Positions 1 through 11,800 of a stretch of 64,000 nt of DNA are shown one piece after another; position 1 is the stretch's first letter; each line of letters opens with the position of its first letter. Made by a program: the position numbers and the translations under genes. The DNA is from Acanthaster planci (Eukaryota; Echinodermata; Asteroidea; Valvatida; Acanthasteridae), in the NCBI RefSeq assembly GCF_001949145.1, contig NW_019091378.1, forward strand, positions 257,846 to 321,845, read 5' to 3'. The notes below the pieces were generated by a model. It searched no databases, was not told the origin of the DNA, and saw only the letters and a list, made by a program, of their open reading frames with translations.

Positions 1-300
1 ACACAGTTGTCAATCAAGGACCCTCTGTCAATCGGGGACCTTATTGTCCTCTATTGTTCAGGGTCCCCAATTGAATGCAGAAACAAACTCATACACACAC
101 AATTGTCTAAATGCCTTCAATCATGGACACCCTATTGTTCCTCTTTTGTTCATTAACTTTTTCGGAAGACCTCCCATATGTTTTGTACATGTTTTCCAAC
201 CGTGGACTCTTCGGCAACTGTGGACCCTATTGTCCCCTATTGTTATAGGTCCACGATTGAAGGCATTGACACACTCACCCTTACATATGTGTACAAACTC
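1..300. repeat. Partial duplication with TATTGTCC motifs
   Basis: GGACC-TATTGTCC-CTATTGTT at about 36 recurs at about 222, each followed by a GTCC-C-ATTGAA block. An inverted version (GCCTTCAATC) lies near 112. Too diverged to define exact units. Confidence 0.35.
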
Positions 301-1319
301 CCACACAACACAGAAAAAATGTCAAATCACTGCCATTTCAACCAAATTCAGTTTCCTGGGTTGAAATTTTGACCGTATGTCCCTTAAAACATTTCAATTT
401 GCGACAGATGAATGGCACTTGAAAATTCCTCCTTTTTGAGTAAATTTGAAATATCTATTTTGTGAAAGTCTTGTGGGTACCACTTTAGTACCCCACAAGG
501 CACCATGTACAAGCGCACGGCTGCATACATGTACATGTAAGTCAACACATAATGACTGGCATGCAGACTGAATGCAACTGGTCAAAGTCCAGAACCACAC
601 CCAAAACACTGCACAAGTGCAGAGTTTGGATGGCTAAATAAAATGCTCAGCAACAAACATTAAATTGGGTCTCAGATTTACATGTACTGGCACAGGCTGG
701 TTTTTTTAGGGGTCCATGAAGACCTCCATGGACAAACTGTTAATTGTTAAAAATATTCATTAGTACTACGGCAGCACAATGGGGGATGTAAAAATAAAAT
801 GAAACTCCTTTTGTTGTGGTTAAGCTTACTGATCCCACAAATTAATGTTTCAATCCTGGAAAATGATGGCGTTATGTGTGAAGTACATTTGACAACCCAA
901 AATGGAATTATAGTCAGGCCCCAGTTTGGTGTATCTGGACCCAAGAGAAACATGGACATTGGACACGCACAATTTACCAACCCGCGGAATGTCCAAAGGT
1001 GGAATACATACATGTATATTGTACATGTACGTGTACATGTACGAGACAACGATGCCCACAAATATGCACATGTGGTACAGTCACCACAATAGGCGTTGTG
1101 TCATGGCATACATACATGAATGGTGTACATGTAAATGGGACACCACTACCCACTTACATGTACATGTATATAACGTGGAATAGCCCGGGCCAGTTTGGAA
1201 GTATTTCTTCTCCTTTAACGTTGGTGTTCATGAAAGCTCTTCTTCATCTTTGTTCACAGGCTTTCTTTAGTTTCCCAAAGATTGTGGGCGTGGTGCCTGG
1301 CTTCAGCAATCATTTAAAT

Positions 1320-1535
1320 CTAATCCTTAGCGAGTTGTACATGTTCAGAAGAAAACACTGTGGCTTGAACTGTGCGCTGCACAGGTTGGAGCTCGCTGCC
1401 GGTCCTGACCATTTGGCCCTGGTCAGACGGCCATCTCCAAATTCGCCTAAATTTCACTTTGGTTGGAAAGTTGCACAGGCTTGTCCCATCTTTATAGGTG
1501 TGGCTGCAGGCTGTCGCAACACATCTGATCTGCAT
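1320..1535 (-). pseudogene. THAP-type zinc-finger domain, degenerate
   Basis: THAP domains bind DNA through a C2CH zinc site and occur in cellular regulators and in P-element-type transposases. From ATG 1535 the frame reads MQIRCVATACSHTYKDGTSL, then NFPTKVKFRRIW, the typical CxxxC start, TxKDGxSL loop and FP-KxRRxW core. Near the end VFSSEHV occupies the place of the usual LCSEHF, so the third zinc ligand (Cys) is missing while the His remains. The ORF stops at 1320 soon after. The region in between is also loosely conserved. Either a decayed transposase/THAP gene, or the first exon of a fast-evolving gene with the next exon to the left. No catalytic domain was seen. Confidence 0.5.
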
Positions 1536-1553
1536 GATCTCTACAATATCCAA

Positions 1554-2590
1554 AACTTGGGACTAACTTTTGTGAACCCGCCCAAGATGAGCATTGACGC
1601 ACTAGCAGCGCGCGATGATGTCTCCTTAAATGTACATCAAAGATATTATTTTTTGTGTTAATGAGAGACCTCTCGTGGACGGGGCCATTTCGCCAAAAAG
1701 TTCCACAAATTTTCTCTCCCATTTATTAACAAAAAGAGCAACTTTTACATTCTGGAAATCATTTAAATATGAACAGTTTTCAATTTTAACCAATAAAAAC
1801 CACTTTTCACTGGCCCTTTAACGCAAGATGCAGTGCGTAACATGTAAATGTACATTTTCTTATCAACAGCATTTTACATAAGGTCCTTTCAGTGTTATGT
1901 CTCCCAGGAGAGCTCACAGTAATTTGTAGATTTATGTTGGGATGATTCAACTCTTTCCTTGCAATGCCAGACATAATTTCCTACATGAACATGCATCTAT
2001 GCAATGTCCAGGTACCAATACACGCAGGCCATGTACATGTATATGTATTTTTACAACCTTGAGGACACATACATGTACAGGTAAGGGCAACCTCCAGCTT
2101 TGTCTCAGATGCCAAGCCTCCCTCGGGTGTACCTGTATAAAACACCATGTTTAATGCCAAAGAACACAGTCTTTTTATAGAATGTTAACTGTTATTCTGT
2201 TGTTAATGTGGTGTAATGTATGTATATGTACATGCATGTACATGTGCAGCAGTCTGGCGCCCTTTGTACCACGGACTTACTGTACATAAATACTGTAATG
2301 GGTTTCACATCAATGGGAGTCAAAGATCAATAGACATGATAGAAGTGATAGAGGTGGCAGAATGTATATGTACATGTACATGTAAGTAAACGACTTTTGG
2401 GGACAACAATAAAGTAAGGATGCACGAGGACTAAAAAGACAAACAAAAGGCAAATGCAAAAAAACGATCGCTTGTCAGTAAAGGCATGGAGGCAGGACAG
2501 GGGAAGTACTGATTATCTTCCAGATATGCAGTGTCACTGGTACCCTGCAAGGTTGGATTGTGTACTGTGCAATGAAAGGCCTGGGACCAA
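1554..2590. other. Gene-free stretch
   Basis: AT-rich, with TACATGTA clusters near 2033-2080, 2218-2245 and 2365-2382. No exon was supported. Confidence 0.5.
2218..2245. repeat. TACATGTA palindrome cluster (representative)
   Basis: Overlapping TACATGTA/ACATGCATGTA units. Similar clusters occur at about 1008-1042, 1153-1170, 2365-2382, 4592-4640, 7136-7185, 8020-8038, 11020-11036, 45877-45950 and 62942-62980. The unit is self-complementary, so each cluster is a perfect dyad. Confidence 0.8.
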
Positions 2591-2851
2591 TCAGGTTCTT
2601 CTCGGGTCCACGACACCTGCAGATGATGAAGTGCAAACACCGAGTCCAGCCAACCACCAACACTCCCCTTTCTGTCCATGCACAACATCAGCAAAATCAA
2701 GGATGTGTGTTATTTGTGTTTGTGCAGTTGTTAAGCCAAGTGCCCTCTGAAGAGACTGTCTCTGGAAATTGAAAGTTTTACATTTCAACATGAAATGTTC
2801 AACATCACCACTAGTGCCACATTTCAGAAAGATTTTCAGGGTGCTGGCCAC
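2591..2851 (-). pseudogene. Relic of a non-LTR retrotransposon ORF2 C-terminus
   Basis: The minus-strand frame contains KCGTSGDVEHFMLKC followed by a FxxxR stretch. This resembles the zinc-knuckle-like CxxC..EHFLLxC motif after the reverse transcriptase domain of many LINEs. The first Cys pair is incomplete (only one Cys before Gly) and no reverse transcriptase is open upstream, so it is at best a decayed fragment. Confidence 0.35.
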
Positions 2852-3098
2852 TGCTACGGTGGAAACTTTAAATGGGTAGCTGCAATGCGCTTTTAAAATT
2901 GTAAACCCCCAAAATGACCTTTACATCTCAGTTAACCTCATTTTCAATTTGTTTCACTATTTTAAAGGGTATTTTGCTGCCATTTTGGTTTTTATGCTAA
3001 TGAATATTTCCATATTAATGAGCAATACTGTGATGTATTCCAAGAAAGAGAATTTAATGTTACATTTAACAACTGTTGCCAGCAGCGTAGGGGTCCAT

Positions 3099-3180
3099 GG
3101 TGTTTTGTACACCCGAGGGGGCAAATGGCACTCAAGGCGAAGCCGAGGGTGTCATTTGCCTTTGCGGGTGTACAAAAACC
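3099..3180. mobile_element. Hairpin element (short MITE)
   Basis: Arms of 33-34 bp (3099-3131 and 3147-3180) share TTTTGTACACCCG and GGCAAATG in inverted orientation with a 15-nt loop rich in GCGAAGCCGA. The arms pair with few mismatches, so the single strand would form a stable stem. Small palindromes of this type are usually non-autonomous DNA transposons. Confidence 0.55.
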
Positions 3181-4051
3181 CTGAACCTCATCACCGCAAG
3201 CAACAATTGTTTTGTTATACTAAGGTCATAGATTTAACTGGCAGGATGTTATGCCAGCTAAATTAAAATACTTTGACAAAATGAAATAAGTGAACAGTAA
3301 AAAAGGTATTAAATTTCAAAGAAAAATGATTGATTGTGATGTCCTTTGTTTACCTCTTGTTTTTTTGCAGGGGGGAAATCTAGGATTAATAACAAACTTG
3401 TTGAACAGAGAAACCTGGAATTCATAAAGCACTGGGGGCTTTGTCGACTGGTTGAATATCAAGAAATTATTTACACCAGTTGACAAGATTGAAGAGCGGA
3501 CAAAAAGACAATGGCATGTTTTACATAAACAGCAATGGCGATTCGGGTTGCAGAAACAGGGATCATAGCATACTCATGTTACACGAGCAAATCACTGGGA
3601 GCACGAACAAAAGTCTAATAACCCGGGGGGGGGGACCCCGTCATGGTAAGAGTGCACATGGGAATAGACACCATGCTTCATATCCCCCACACAGAGCACA
3701 TCTCCTACAATAATTCATGCCTTTTAGTACCACCGCAGCTATCCATCCTCCTACCCAAGATCACACAATTACAATGCAGTAAACACGAAACACCAACTGG
3801 GAAAGATCGCCGTTATCATTTTTTGTGGTCTGACAACATCGCCAGTGCGCGAGACCTGTGAATGTTACATGCACGCTTGTAGCACATCACGTGATCAGTT
3901 TGCCACCAATAAAAATTCACTATGACCTTGGTATGACAATGATTTTTGCACACAAAAATGACTTCATGTTTCATTTCTTAGGTGATTCATTGTTATGTAC
4001 ATATAAGTATGTACATGCTATTTTGTCTTTTCACATTCTTGAACTTTTCAG

Positions 4052-4110
4052 TTGGACAACAAGCTTGAAGAAATCTATAAAATGGGCCAGCAAAAAGCAG
4101 ATGACAGAAG
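4052..4110 (+). other. Candidate small coding exon, gene unknown
   Basis: A pyrimidine-rich tract ends in CTTTTCAG, followed by 59 nt open in one frame (LDNKLEEIYKMGQQKADDR) and the consensus donor AGAAG|GTAAGT. Both splice sites are strong, but no neighbouring exon with matching phase was established and the peptide is not recognised. It may be chance. Confidence 0.22.
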
Positions 4111-4880
4111 GTAAGTACCTTATTTATATTCATGTATTTTATGAATGTTATCCTCCAATCAAATGCCAAAAATCTACTTAGATGTTATATAAAACAAATA
4201 ATGAATGTTTTTCATTCGTGCAATGAAAGAATATTTGCATGAGTTGAAAGATGAGATGTTCCATTCAACGAGCCTACCATTGCACACATAAACATTCATT
4301 ATTTGTATAGATACATGTACTTGTAGCTATACAGATTTAACTGTAATTAAGTCAGCCATAAATGTTATGAAAATGGCAACTGTGTCAAAATACGGTACCA
4401 CACAAGTGTGATGGTGAAAAATACTCTCAATTAGATAATCATAATTTCAATGAGAAAAACATGAAATAGTGGTACCTGTACAAGTTTTTTTGAAAATGTG
4501 TTGAAAAAAACAAACAAAAAAAATTTCTCTCTAAATTTGATCATGTATCCAGATGTAACTGAAACGCTAGCAGCACATGTACTGTACTGGTTCATGTACA
4601 TGTACTATGTGTATATACATACATGTACATGTACATGTGCACTGGAAACCAGACCACACAAATGAACCATTATGAGGACGGACAACAGTCCTATAAATTG
4701 ATTCTGTACTGTGACTACATGTAACTGGAACTGACTACCCTAATTCTCAAGCATGCTAACACAGGGAATGTACTGCTTTTTTGTTTGTAACTATGAAAAT
4801 CAAAAATATCTCTTGTAGTCTGCTTAACTACTGTTTGAACGTAACAAACAACCCCGGATTCTCTTCTTTTGTCTTCGATA

Positions 4881-5105
4881 TGGTCCATCCACAGCCAGGA
4901 AATACTGTGGATATAGATCCATCCACTGTCAGACAACACTGGATACGGTCCGTCCACAGCCGGGCAGTACTGTGGATGTGGTTCATCCACACCAAGAACT
5001 GTGGATGCATTCCATCCACAGCTAGACAACACTGTGGATATAGTCCATCCACTGCGAAACAATACTGTTGGTATGGTCCATTCACAGTCTGGCAGTATTG
5101 TGGAA
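4881..5105. repeat. 33-bp minisatellite of dyad units
   Basis: Seven diverged units start near 4882, 4916, 4947, 4980, 5008, 5041 and 5074. Each has a GGTCCATCCACAG-like half followed by a CTGTGGATA-like half, so every unit is itself an inverted repeat. It is open on the minus strand for 169 codons only because the unit is a multiple of three. Confidence 0.75.
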
Positions 5106-5706
5106 GATACATGTACAAGTAATTGCTTACAACATCTGAAGCTTAATGAACATCGACATACTGTATGCACATGCCTAGTGGCAGAAGAACTGACAATTAT
5201 GTCCATGGTTGATACATGTAGCAACTGTTGAAACCATCAATGGGATGGCTACATGTACTTTCTGCCCAGTCCCAGAAAGTTTGGGGAAATTGTGGAGACA
5301 AGCCTCTGCATGACGACGTTGTAACACAATGCAGAGTTCAGAGGGTGGCTGTGAAGAAATTGATTTTTTAGGTAGACTTGGACCACGTAGCTGCAAACAT
5401 GTACCGGGTCACATATGATTGCATTTGGTGAAATTAACACTTCACACAAAGGTAAAAATGGAATAAGAAAGCACAGAGAAGGAGAAATCTTCAACAATAA
5501 CAAGAGTCTAGAACACGCTCCTAGAAATGGGCTAAAGGATGAAGGACGGGGGAGGGTAAAAGATTAAGCAAATAACGGTGCATAAAATGTTTACTTCAGC
5601 CCACAGCAGTGTGTACAACCAAAGCAACAAAGTGCTAAATACCCAGCTTTACACCCAAAGGGGTAATGCAGACATACATCCCTGGCACAACAGCAAGACA
5701 ATTCAC

Positions 5707-5853
5707 CTTGTGTGACGCCCTTGGATAGCTGAAATGCAGGTTGGAGGCTGGCTGGTTTACCGATTAGATGAGGCATGTACTGAAGGATGGTGGGCAAGTG
5801 CATCATGCTGAAGTTGCCATCATTGCGCCCTTGCATAAGCTGCAACCGTAAGT
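5707..5853 (-). CDS. MGAT4: MGAT4-like coding exon 3 (start of GT54 domain)
   Basis: 147 nt, phase 1 in and out. A long pyrimidine-rich tract ends in CCCAACAG|ACTTACGG and the donor is CACAAG|GTGAAT. It encodes HLPTILQYMPHLIGKPASLQ followed by PAFQLSKGVTQ, the family-diagnostic stretch. The frame is also open into a signal-peptide-like 105-aa ORF (5908-5591), but that reading includes the polypyrimidine tract and is better explained as intron. Confidence 0.75.
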
Positions 5854-8800
5854 CTGTTGGGAGGGAAGTAAATGCCGACAGCAACAGAATTAGAGTCAAA
5901 CTTGCCATTACCCGTATTTAATCTACATGTACCTACATGTACCTTGTAAGTCTACAATGTACCGTATGCCCTCTGGCAACTTTGATTGGAACCCTGTGAA
6001 ATCCTCCAGAATTTCTGACGGTGCTGGAACCCCAAAGCAAATTTCTGCACTTGAGAACTTTCAAGGGGCATCAAGCCCCGTGTACATGTAAAGTTACAGT
6101 GGATGGATCTTGTCCGCATACAATGTATCTTCCTCAACCTTGCAAAATCCTTCAAATCCCTGGGTGGTTTTTTCAAAATCTGACAGGGATCAAGCAGTGA
6201 CTAAATTTATCAATGACAGTCTACTGAAAGGTTTGTTTCAATTTTTCTAACCTCTAAACTACACATGTACATGTATTAATTATCAGATTCAAACAGATAA
6301 AACACTTTGCAGACAAATTAAGCCTAACCCCCTAGGGACCATTGAAATCCTGCATAACGTTGTTGACAACACATGCACATTTTGCAACGGTGTAAACCAA
6401 AATAACAAAATCAATTTCTTTGAAAATGTAAGTGTCAATAAAGTACTGGATCATAACAGAGTTTTTGCTAGGATCAAAGATGTGATTTTTGAGGACAATA
6501 GGGACAAGTGCAGAACTTGTCAAAATATTCAGTTTCCAATAATCAAACTGACAAAATCAATTTCTGTGAAAATGTAAGTGTCAGTAAAGTATTGAATTAT
6601 ACCAGTGTGTTTGCTAGGATCGAAGATGTGATTTTTGAGGACAATAGGGACAAGCGCAGAACTTGTCAAAATATTCAGTTTCCGATAATCAAACAGCACG
6701 GTAGTGCTGGAGAAAGATGACTACTGTAGGATCAACAATACATGTATGTTTGACGTAGTCCAGCAGATGCGCTACTGAAATGACGAATTGTGCACTTCGT
6801 CATATAAGCATGGACCTACCAATGTTAAGAGAAAACAAGTTTGTGATGTACGGTACATGTACAGCCATTAAAAATGCACGCCTTTGGGGGCTTTTTAAAA
6901 TATGGGGGGTCCTCATTATGCACCCACCATGCCATACTGTGACCACTTTTCAATAACCCATTAAATCCTCACAGACATGTTTGCATGATGTACACGTCCC
7001 CATTATATATTGAGGATTGTAAATTCATATGTGGAACCACTGTAAACTCATCCTTTTAAGGATTTGGCAGCCCATGCCAAAGAAAAAAATGCTGCTGTTC
7101 CATTCATTGCATGCCAATACCAAACATAATAATGGTACATCCCGGTACATGTATATATACATGTACATGTATGTACATGTACTTTGCCTGTACACTGAAG
7201 AAAAAATACGGAAATGAAGACATGGCAAAGCCTCTGGCCTTTTGAAGGCTTGACTGCCATTAAACAAAATGGGGGTGGGAACTGTACATGTACCGGTACA
7301 TCTGCACATTACCTCCTTAATAAATGCAATTGTTGAAAAATGCCTCAAATTTTGGCACAAAAGTACAAAATACAAAAACTTATTAAAGAATTCAATGTTC
7401 CCCTTCCTTTATGGCCCTCTTTTAAACTTACCATTGATACATGTACCCTTGCATGAAGTATACATGTACTGTAGTTGTACAGTACACGTACAAGTATGTG
7501 GGTAATGCCAGGCAAAAGTAAAAAAGGTGTCAATTTCCTTTACTGAGTTCACTGGTACATGTATATTAATTCATACAAAGGGCAATTTTTCCAAAATTTA
7601 CTATAAATTACCAGTTCTATCATTATTCCCTCTTTTATTTTCTAATAAACTAACCTTTGTTTACACTTTCATAATAATGACCTCTGAAATGGAATCACAC
7701 ATTTCCATTACTGTGAGAAATTCTCTCTTTGTTCACCTATGGATAATGGTAATTCCAGAAATTAGGGGTCCACTTTTTTCCGTGTCCCTCTCACATCTGA
7801 CACACCGTGTGATTTTGTAAGTTCGGAACTCATTCGCTAATTTCCAAGAGGATGAATCAATGCAAATTACCTGCCAAACAAGTAGTAACAGTTTGAAATC
7901 AATTCCAGTGATATTTCCATGTCCAATAACAAAGGTCAGATGTAACAGGGACACAAAAATGTCACACTTTTGGACCCCCAATTTCTGGAATTACCCACAA
8001 TGCTTATGTACTAGTACACATACATACATGTACATGTAGTGTATGGCATTCTGCTGTGATCAATTCCTCTGACTTGTTCAAATACAATACGCATTACATA
8101 CAAAAAGGTTACAAAGTTGTCCTCATTAGTACATGTACTGCTGATGCGGTTGTATCACTAGCTGTACATGTACATGTATCTACTTTAAACAAGCAAGTGG
8201 AACCAGACCTCAGCAGCTCTGTTGATACATGTATATCATGTATGCAGGTAGTAACCCTATACCGGTTCAGTGTATCTGTCAGGTCTATTCAGAAAAGGCA
8301 AGGGACACGTCAACGTGTTTGAAGAAGTACTCTGTCTTTCAAAGACTAACTGAGGTTCTCCAAGTTAAACACGATTCAGAAAACCGTATTCCTGCAGAGC
8401 AGAGGTTCCCAACAAAGCTACAGACCACTCTCATTTTGCCTACAACTTGCATGGGTGGCCAAAATTTGCAGAAATACACCACCTTTAGATTGGTTTTTCG
8501 ATTTTACCTCAAATTCATTCCAAATGGACATCTGTCCCACTAAATAGGGTTGTATTTTCATTTAGTATTTAGTAGTACCGGTACTTGTAATAAGATGATG
8601 TTCTGATAGCTGCATGGGATTTCTAACACTTTATAGATTATCGTTTTACTTTTGCACCGACAGCCAGCAATCATCTTAGCAGCTTCGTGTACTTGTAGGA
8701 AAAACATGACTGTGGTGTTCAAAGTACAGACCCTATAGGACAGAACCGGCCATGTTGTTAAATCCCTCCTTTGGTTTTACAGCACAAATATGCACGAGTG

Positions 8801-11800
8801 CCCACAGTCACTCTTGTGCATGAATTTTCTACATGGAACCCAAGCATGCACAGGTTCAGTGTGTACACAGTAGGTTGCCAGCACAAAATGACACAGGGTG
8901 TTTTGTGCAGTCCTCTTCACTGCATTTGTTTTACTGCACAATTACGCACATGAAACAATGAGGCACAGTTGTTGGGCAGCACAGAAGTGCAATCTGATAT
9001 TCCTGTGAGGGACTGTTGGTGCAGTGCACAACATGACACAGATGTGCTTCTTTGAGGTGTTTACCAAGTGACCCAAAGAGTGACTTCAGCATAGGAGGGT
9101 TTGTACAGTACATGACGAATGTGGATGCATTTCTGCCAAGAACGGACACCTATACCTAGTAGTCATTTCCCCGTACATGTACGCTACACGTATGTCTACA
9201 GGCAGCCTCACAGTCAGGAGAGCTGCACATCTGCCATGTGACTTACCGCCTTGCAACTTCATTTGAATGGCAATTTGCACATGAGTCTAAAAGGGAATGG
9301 AATATCAACGATCAAACATTTGGAGAGAGTTTCATAAGTTGCAAGGAATTGGTTTGACCTCGTACGGTTACTCTGACAAGTCTCCTTGATGTTATCACTT
9401 TCTGACAAGCACAATTTTGAGGGGTTGAGGCAAACTTTAAAAGTGGGTTGCTTAACTTACAATGTACACCTCATTTTGTGTTTGAAAATTCCCATCTGAT
9501 ATCATTCTTTCAAGTTGGAGTTTGTGGTAAGGATGACAGGTCATTGTTTTGACTTGTTTTGTTTGATTTTTCTCCAAGCAACATGGATGGAGTGCTCTGC
9601 CTAGTGAATTTCAGCTCGATTGCACTTTGTGCAAAAAATAATTTTGGTCTATCAAACAAATCAGTTGCTGATACAGAGATTGTAGGTCAACTCGCCCCCT
9701 GGCCGACTCGTCCCTTACCGACTCGCCCCCTTGCCAACTCGTCCCCTGACGGACTCGCCCCTTACTATCCCGCCCTTAGCCAACTCGCCCCCTGGCCGTA
9801 TCACCCCCTGGCGGACTCGCCCCCTTGCTAACTCGCCCCCTGACCGACTCACCCCTTACTATCCCGCCCTTAGCCAACTCGCCCCCTGGCCGTGTCGCCC
9901 CCTAGCCGACTCGCCCCCTTGTTCACTCACCCCCGGCAAACTTGCCCTCTGACCAAGTCGCCCCCTCAGAGGAGAGTCCGTTGGTTTGGACCTTCTACAT
10001 TTCCAAAGTGATAATAGGTCTGCATTATTGTAATTATTGAGAATTATTCAATAAACCTGCATTTGGTTGAGTGACTAATTGTAAAGCACGCTAAACTTAT
10101 CAGTATTCATTGTCTGGCACACATCAATAATTAACAAAGTACATGCGGACTCTCCTCTGAGGGGGCGACTTGGTGAGGGAGTGAGTTTGCCAGGGGGCGA
10201 GTTAGCAAGGGGCAGCTCGGCTAGGGGATGACTCGTCTGGGGGGCAAGTTGCCAAAGGGGCGAGATGGTAAGGGGTGAGATTGTCCGGGGCAAGTTGGCA
10301 AGGGGGCAAGTCGGTAAGGGGTGAGTTGGCCGAGGGGGAGTTGACCTGATTCCGATACAGAGCGTACATGTACAGAGGGGATACATCCAATATCCACGTT
10401 CAATCCCAATTTTTGGCTGACGGGAATGTGCAGAAATATACACGTATAACATACGGCAGTCATGTAGGACACAACCCATCGAGCCCCCCTTGGAAAGCAC
10501 ACATGCAAACACAGCATGACAGTACTGTATTTTAAGTCACTGCAACCCTAGCTACTGTGCATGCACACCATGGACTCTGCTGAAAATCCTGAAGGAAGCA
10601 TTAGCAACCTGTTGGATGGGGATCTGTGGAGCAAGACACTGAGAACATTTGATGAGCCAGCTTGGTATTTCCAAACAGGAAGGTCCTTCGGGAAGAGAGT
10701 GCGTATGCGTGCAAGTCCACATAGGGGCCGCACTGTCTAAATGACCTGCGGCACGCTTTATTCTTGGCATGCGCTGCTGGAACATTACATTGGCTCATTC
10801 TACCGGATAGCCAGTTGGAATCAGCTGGCTTTGTGTTTGGGTCCAATGACTCTGCCAAACACAGACATTTGGTTAGTGCAGAAAACATTTATTTGAGAAA
10901 GACAAGTTACCAGCCGAAGTGTCTCGCAGTGTTCATCACTTCAATATGATTGCCCAGTCCCGGGGCACTGAGCACTTTCCAAGGAATGGTGAAACAGACA
11001 ATTTAGCTTTGCAAATCAATGTACATGTACATGTACCCATTTCTCCTCCCCAAAATGAATCAATCAATCAGTCCAAAAACCAGACAAACTCCAAACCGAA
11101 CCAGCAACGAGTAACATACAGTACATATGTTCGCATGCTATGGTATTTTGGATGGTGCAGTATCAGTATATTTGCTGATTAAATGTTTTATGCTCACTAC
11201 TCAGTGAATGCTTCACAGCTCCATTATATTGGTCCCTTAACCCTAACAGTCCTCAATCCTCAAACAGGTGAAGGATTGAGGACTGTTCAGGTTAACTACA
11301 TTGTTCTGGATTTTGTACTGAACTACATGAAAATACCTGTACCTGTGGAAGTGTTGTAGTACTGACACAAACACTGCTCTTTGCTCTTTTTATCATTTTT
11401 TTCCCTCTGTATCATTCAAATCATTTAACATACTGATGAAATACAATTTCCACATGCCATTTCTGTGACTTATTGGAACTTTTTAATCTTACTTGCTAAT
11501 GTGTCATGGCTGGCCTCAGACTCCATCAGCTTGCTGGAGATGTTCCGTCGTGTGACATCCTCTTTCAACTGTTGGATCTCCCTCTGGAGATGCCTGACTT
11601 CAGCTTTGCGGGTGTCACTCTGCAGCTCTGTGTTACGTAGACGGACCTGCATCTCCTGAAGCTTGGCAGTGTACTCATACATGTCATTGTCTGTCATGAC
11701 AACACAAGGAGGCAACTATTCATTCAATGTACATATTTACATTGATATAGCATTGCCATTAACACTTCCTTGATCATGGCCAGTGTTCCATGGTTTCAAC

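Larger units (their letters stand above)
5854..11492 (-). other. Intron 2 of the MGAT4-like gene (5639 bp)
   Basis: Bounded by CAA|GTAAGA and CCCAACAG on the minus strand. It contains the 147-bp tandem duplication, the 248-bp MITE, the foldback element, the 10656-10804 repeat and many TACATGTA clusters. No further exon is needed, because exons 2 and 3 join in phase. Confidence 0.65.

Noticed and set aside
999-1661. 220-codon plus-strand ORF
   Set aside because: Starts inside TACATGTA repeats and runs antisense to the THAP domain; no recognisable protein features. A shadow frame.
4715-5224. 169-codon minus-strand ORF with repeated VDGP..QQY peptides
   Set aside because: Entirely a translation of the 33-bp minisatellite; the frame is open because the unit length is a multiple of three.
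5591-5908. 105-codon minus ORF that looks like a secreted Cys-rich peptide
   Set aside because: Its apparent signal peptide is the polypyrimidine tract of an acceptor, and its Cys-rich tail lies past a splice donor. The middle is MGAT4-like exon 3.
9559-9952. Pro-rich ORFs (repeated LAPWP/TRPL peptides)
   Set aside because: Translations of the foldback element's GC-rich tandem units.
10561-10740. Short plus ORF beginning MHTMDSAENPEG
   Set aside because: Protein-like at first sight, but about half of it overlaps a dispersed repeat that is not open at 45276-45474; no splice sites were found.
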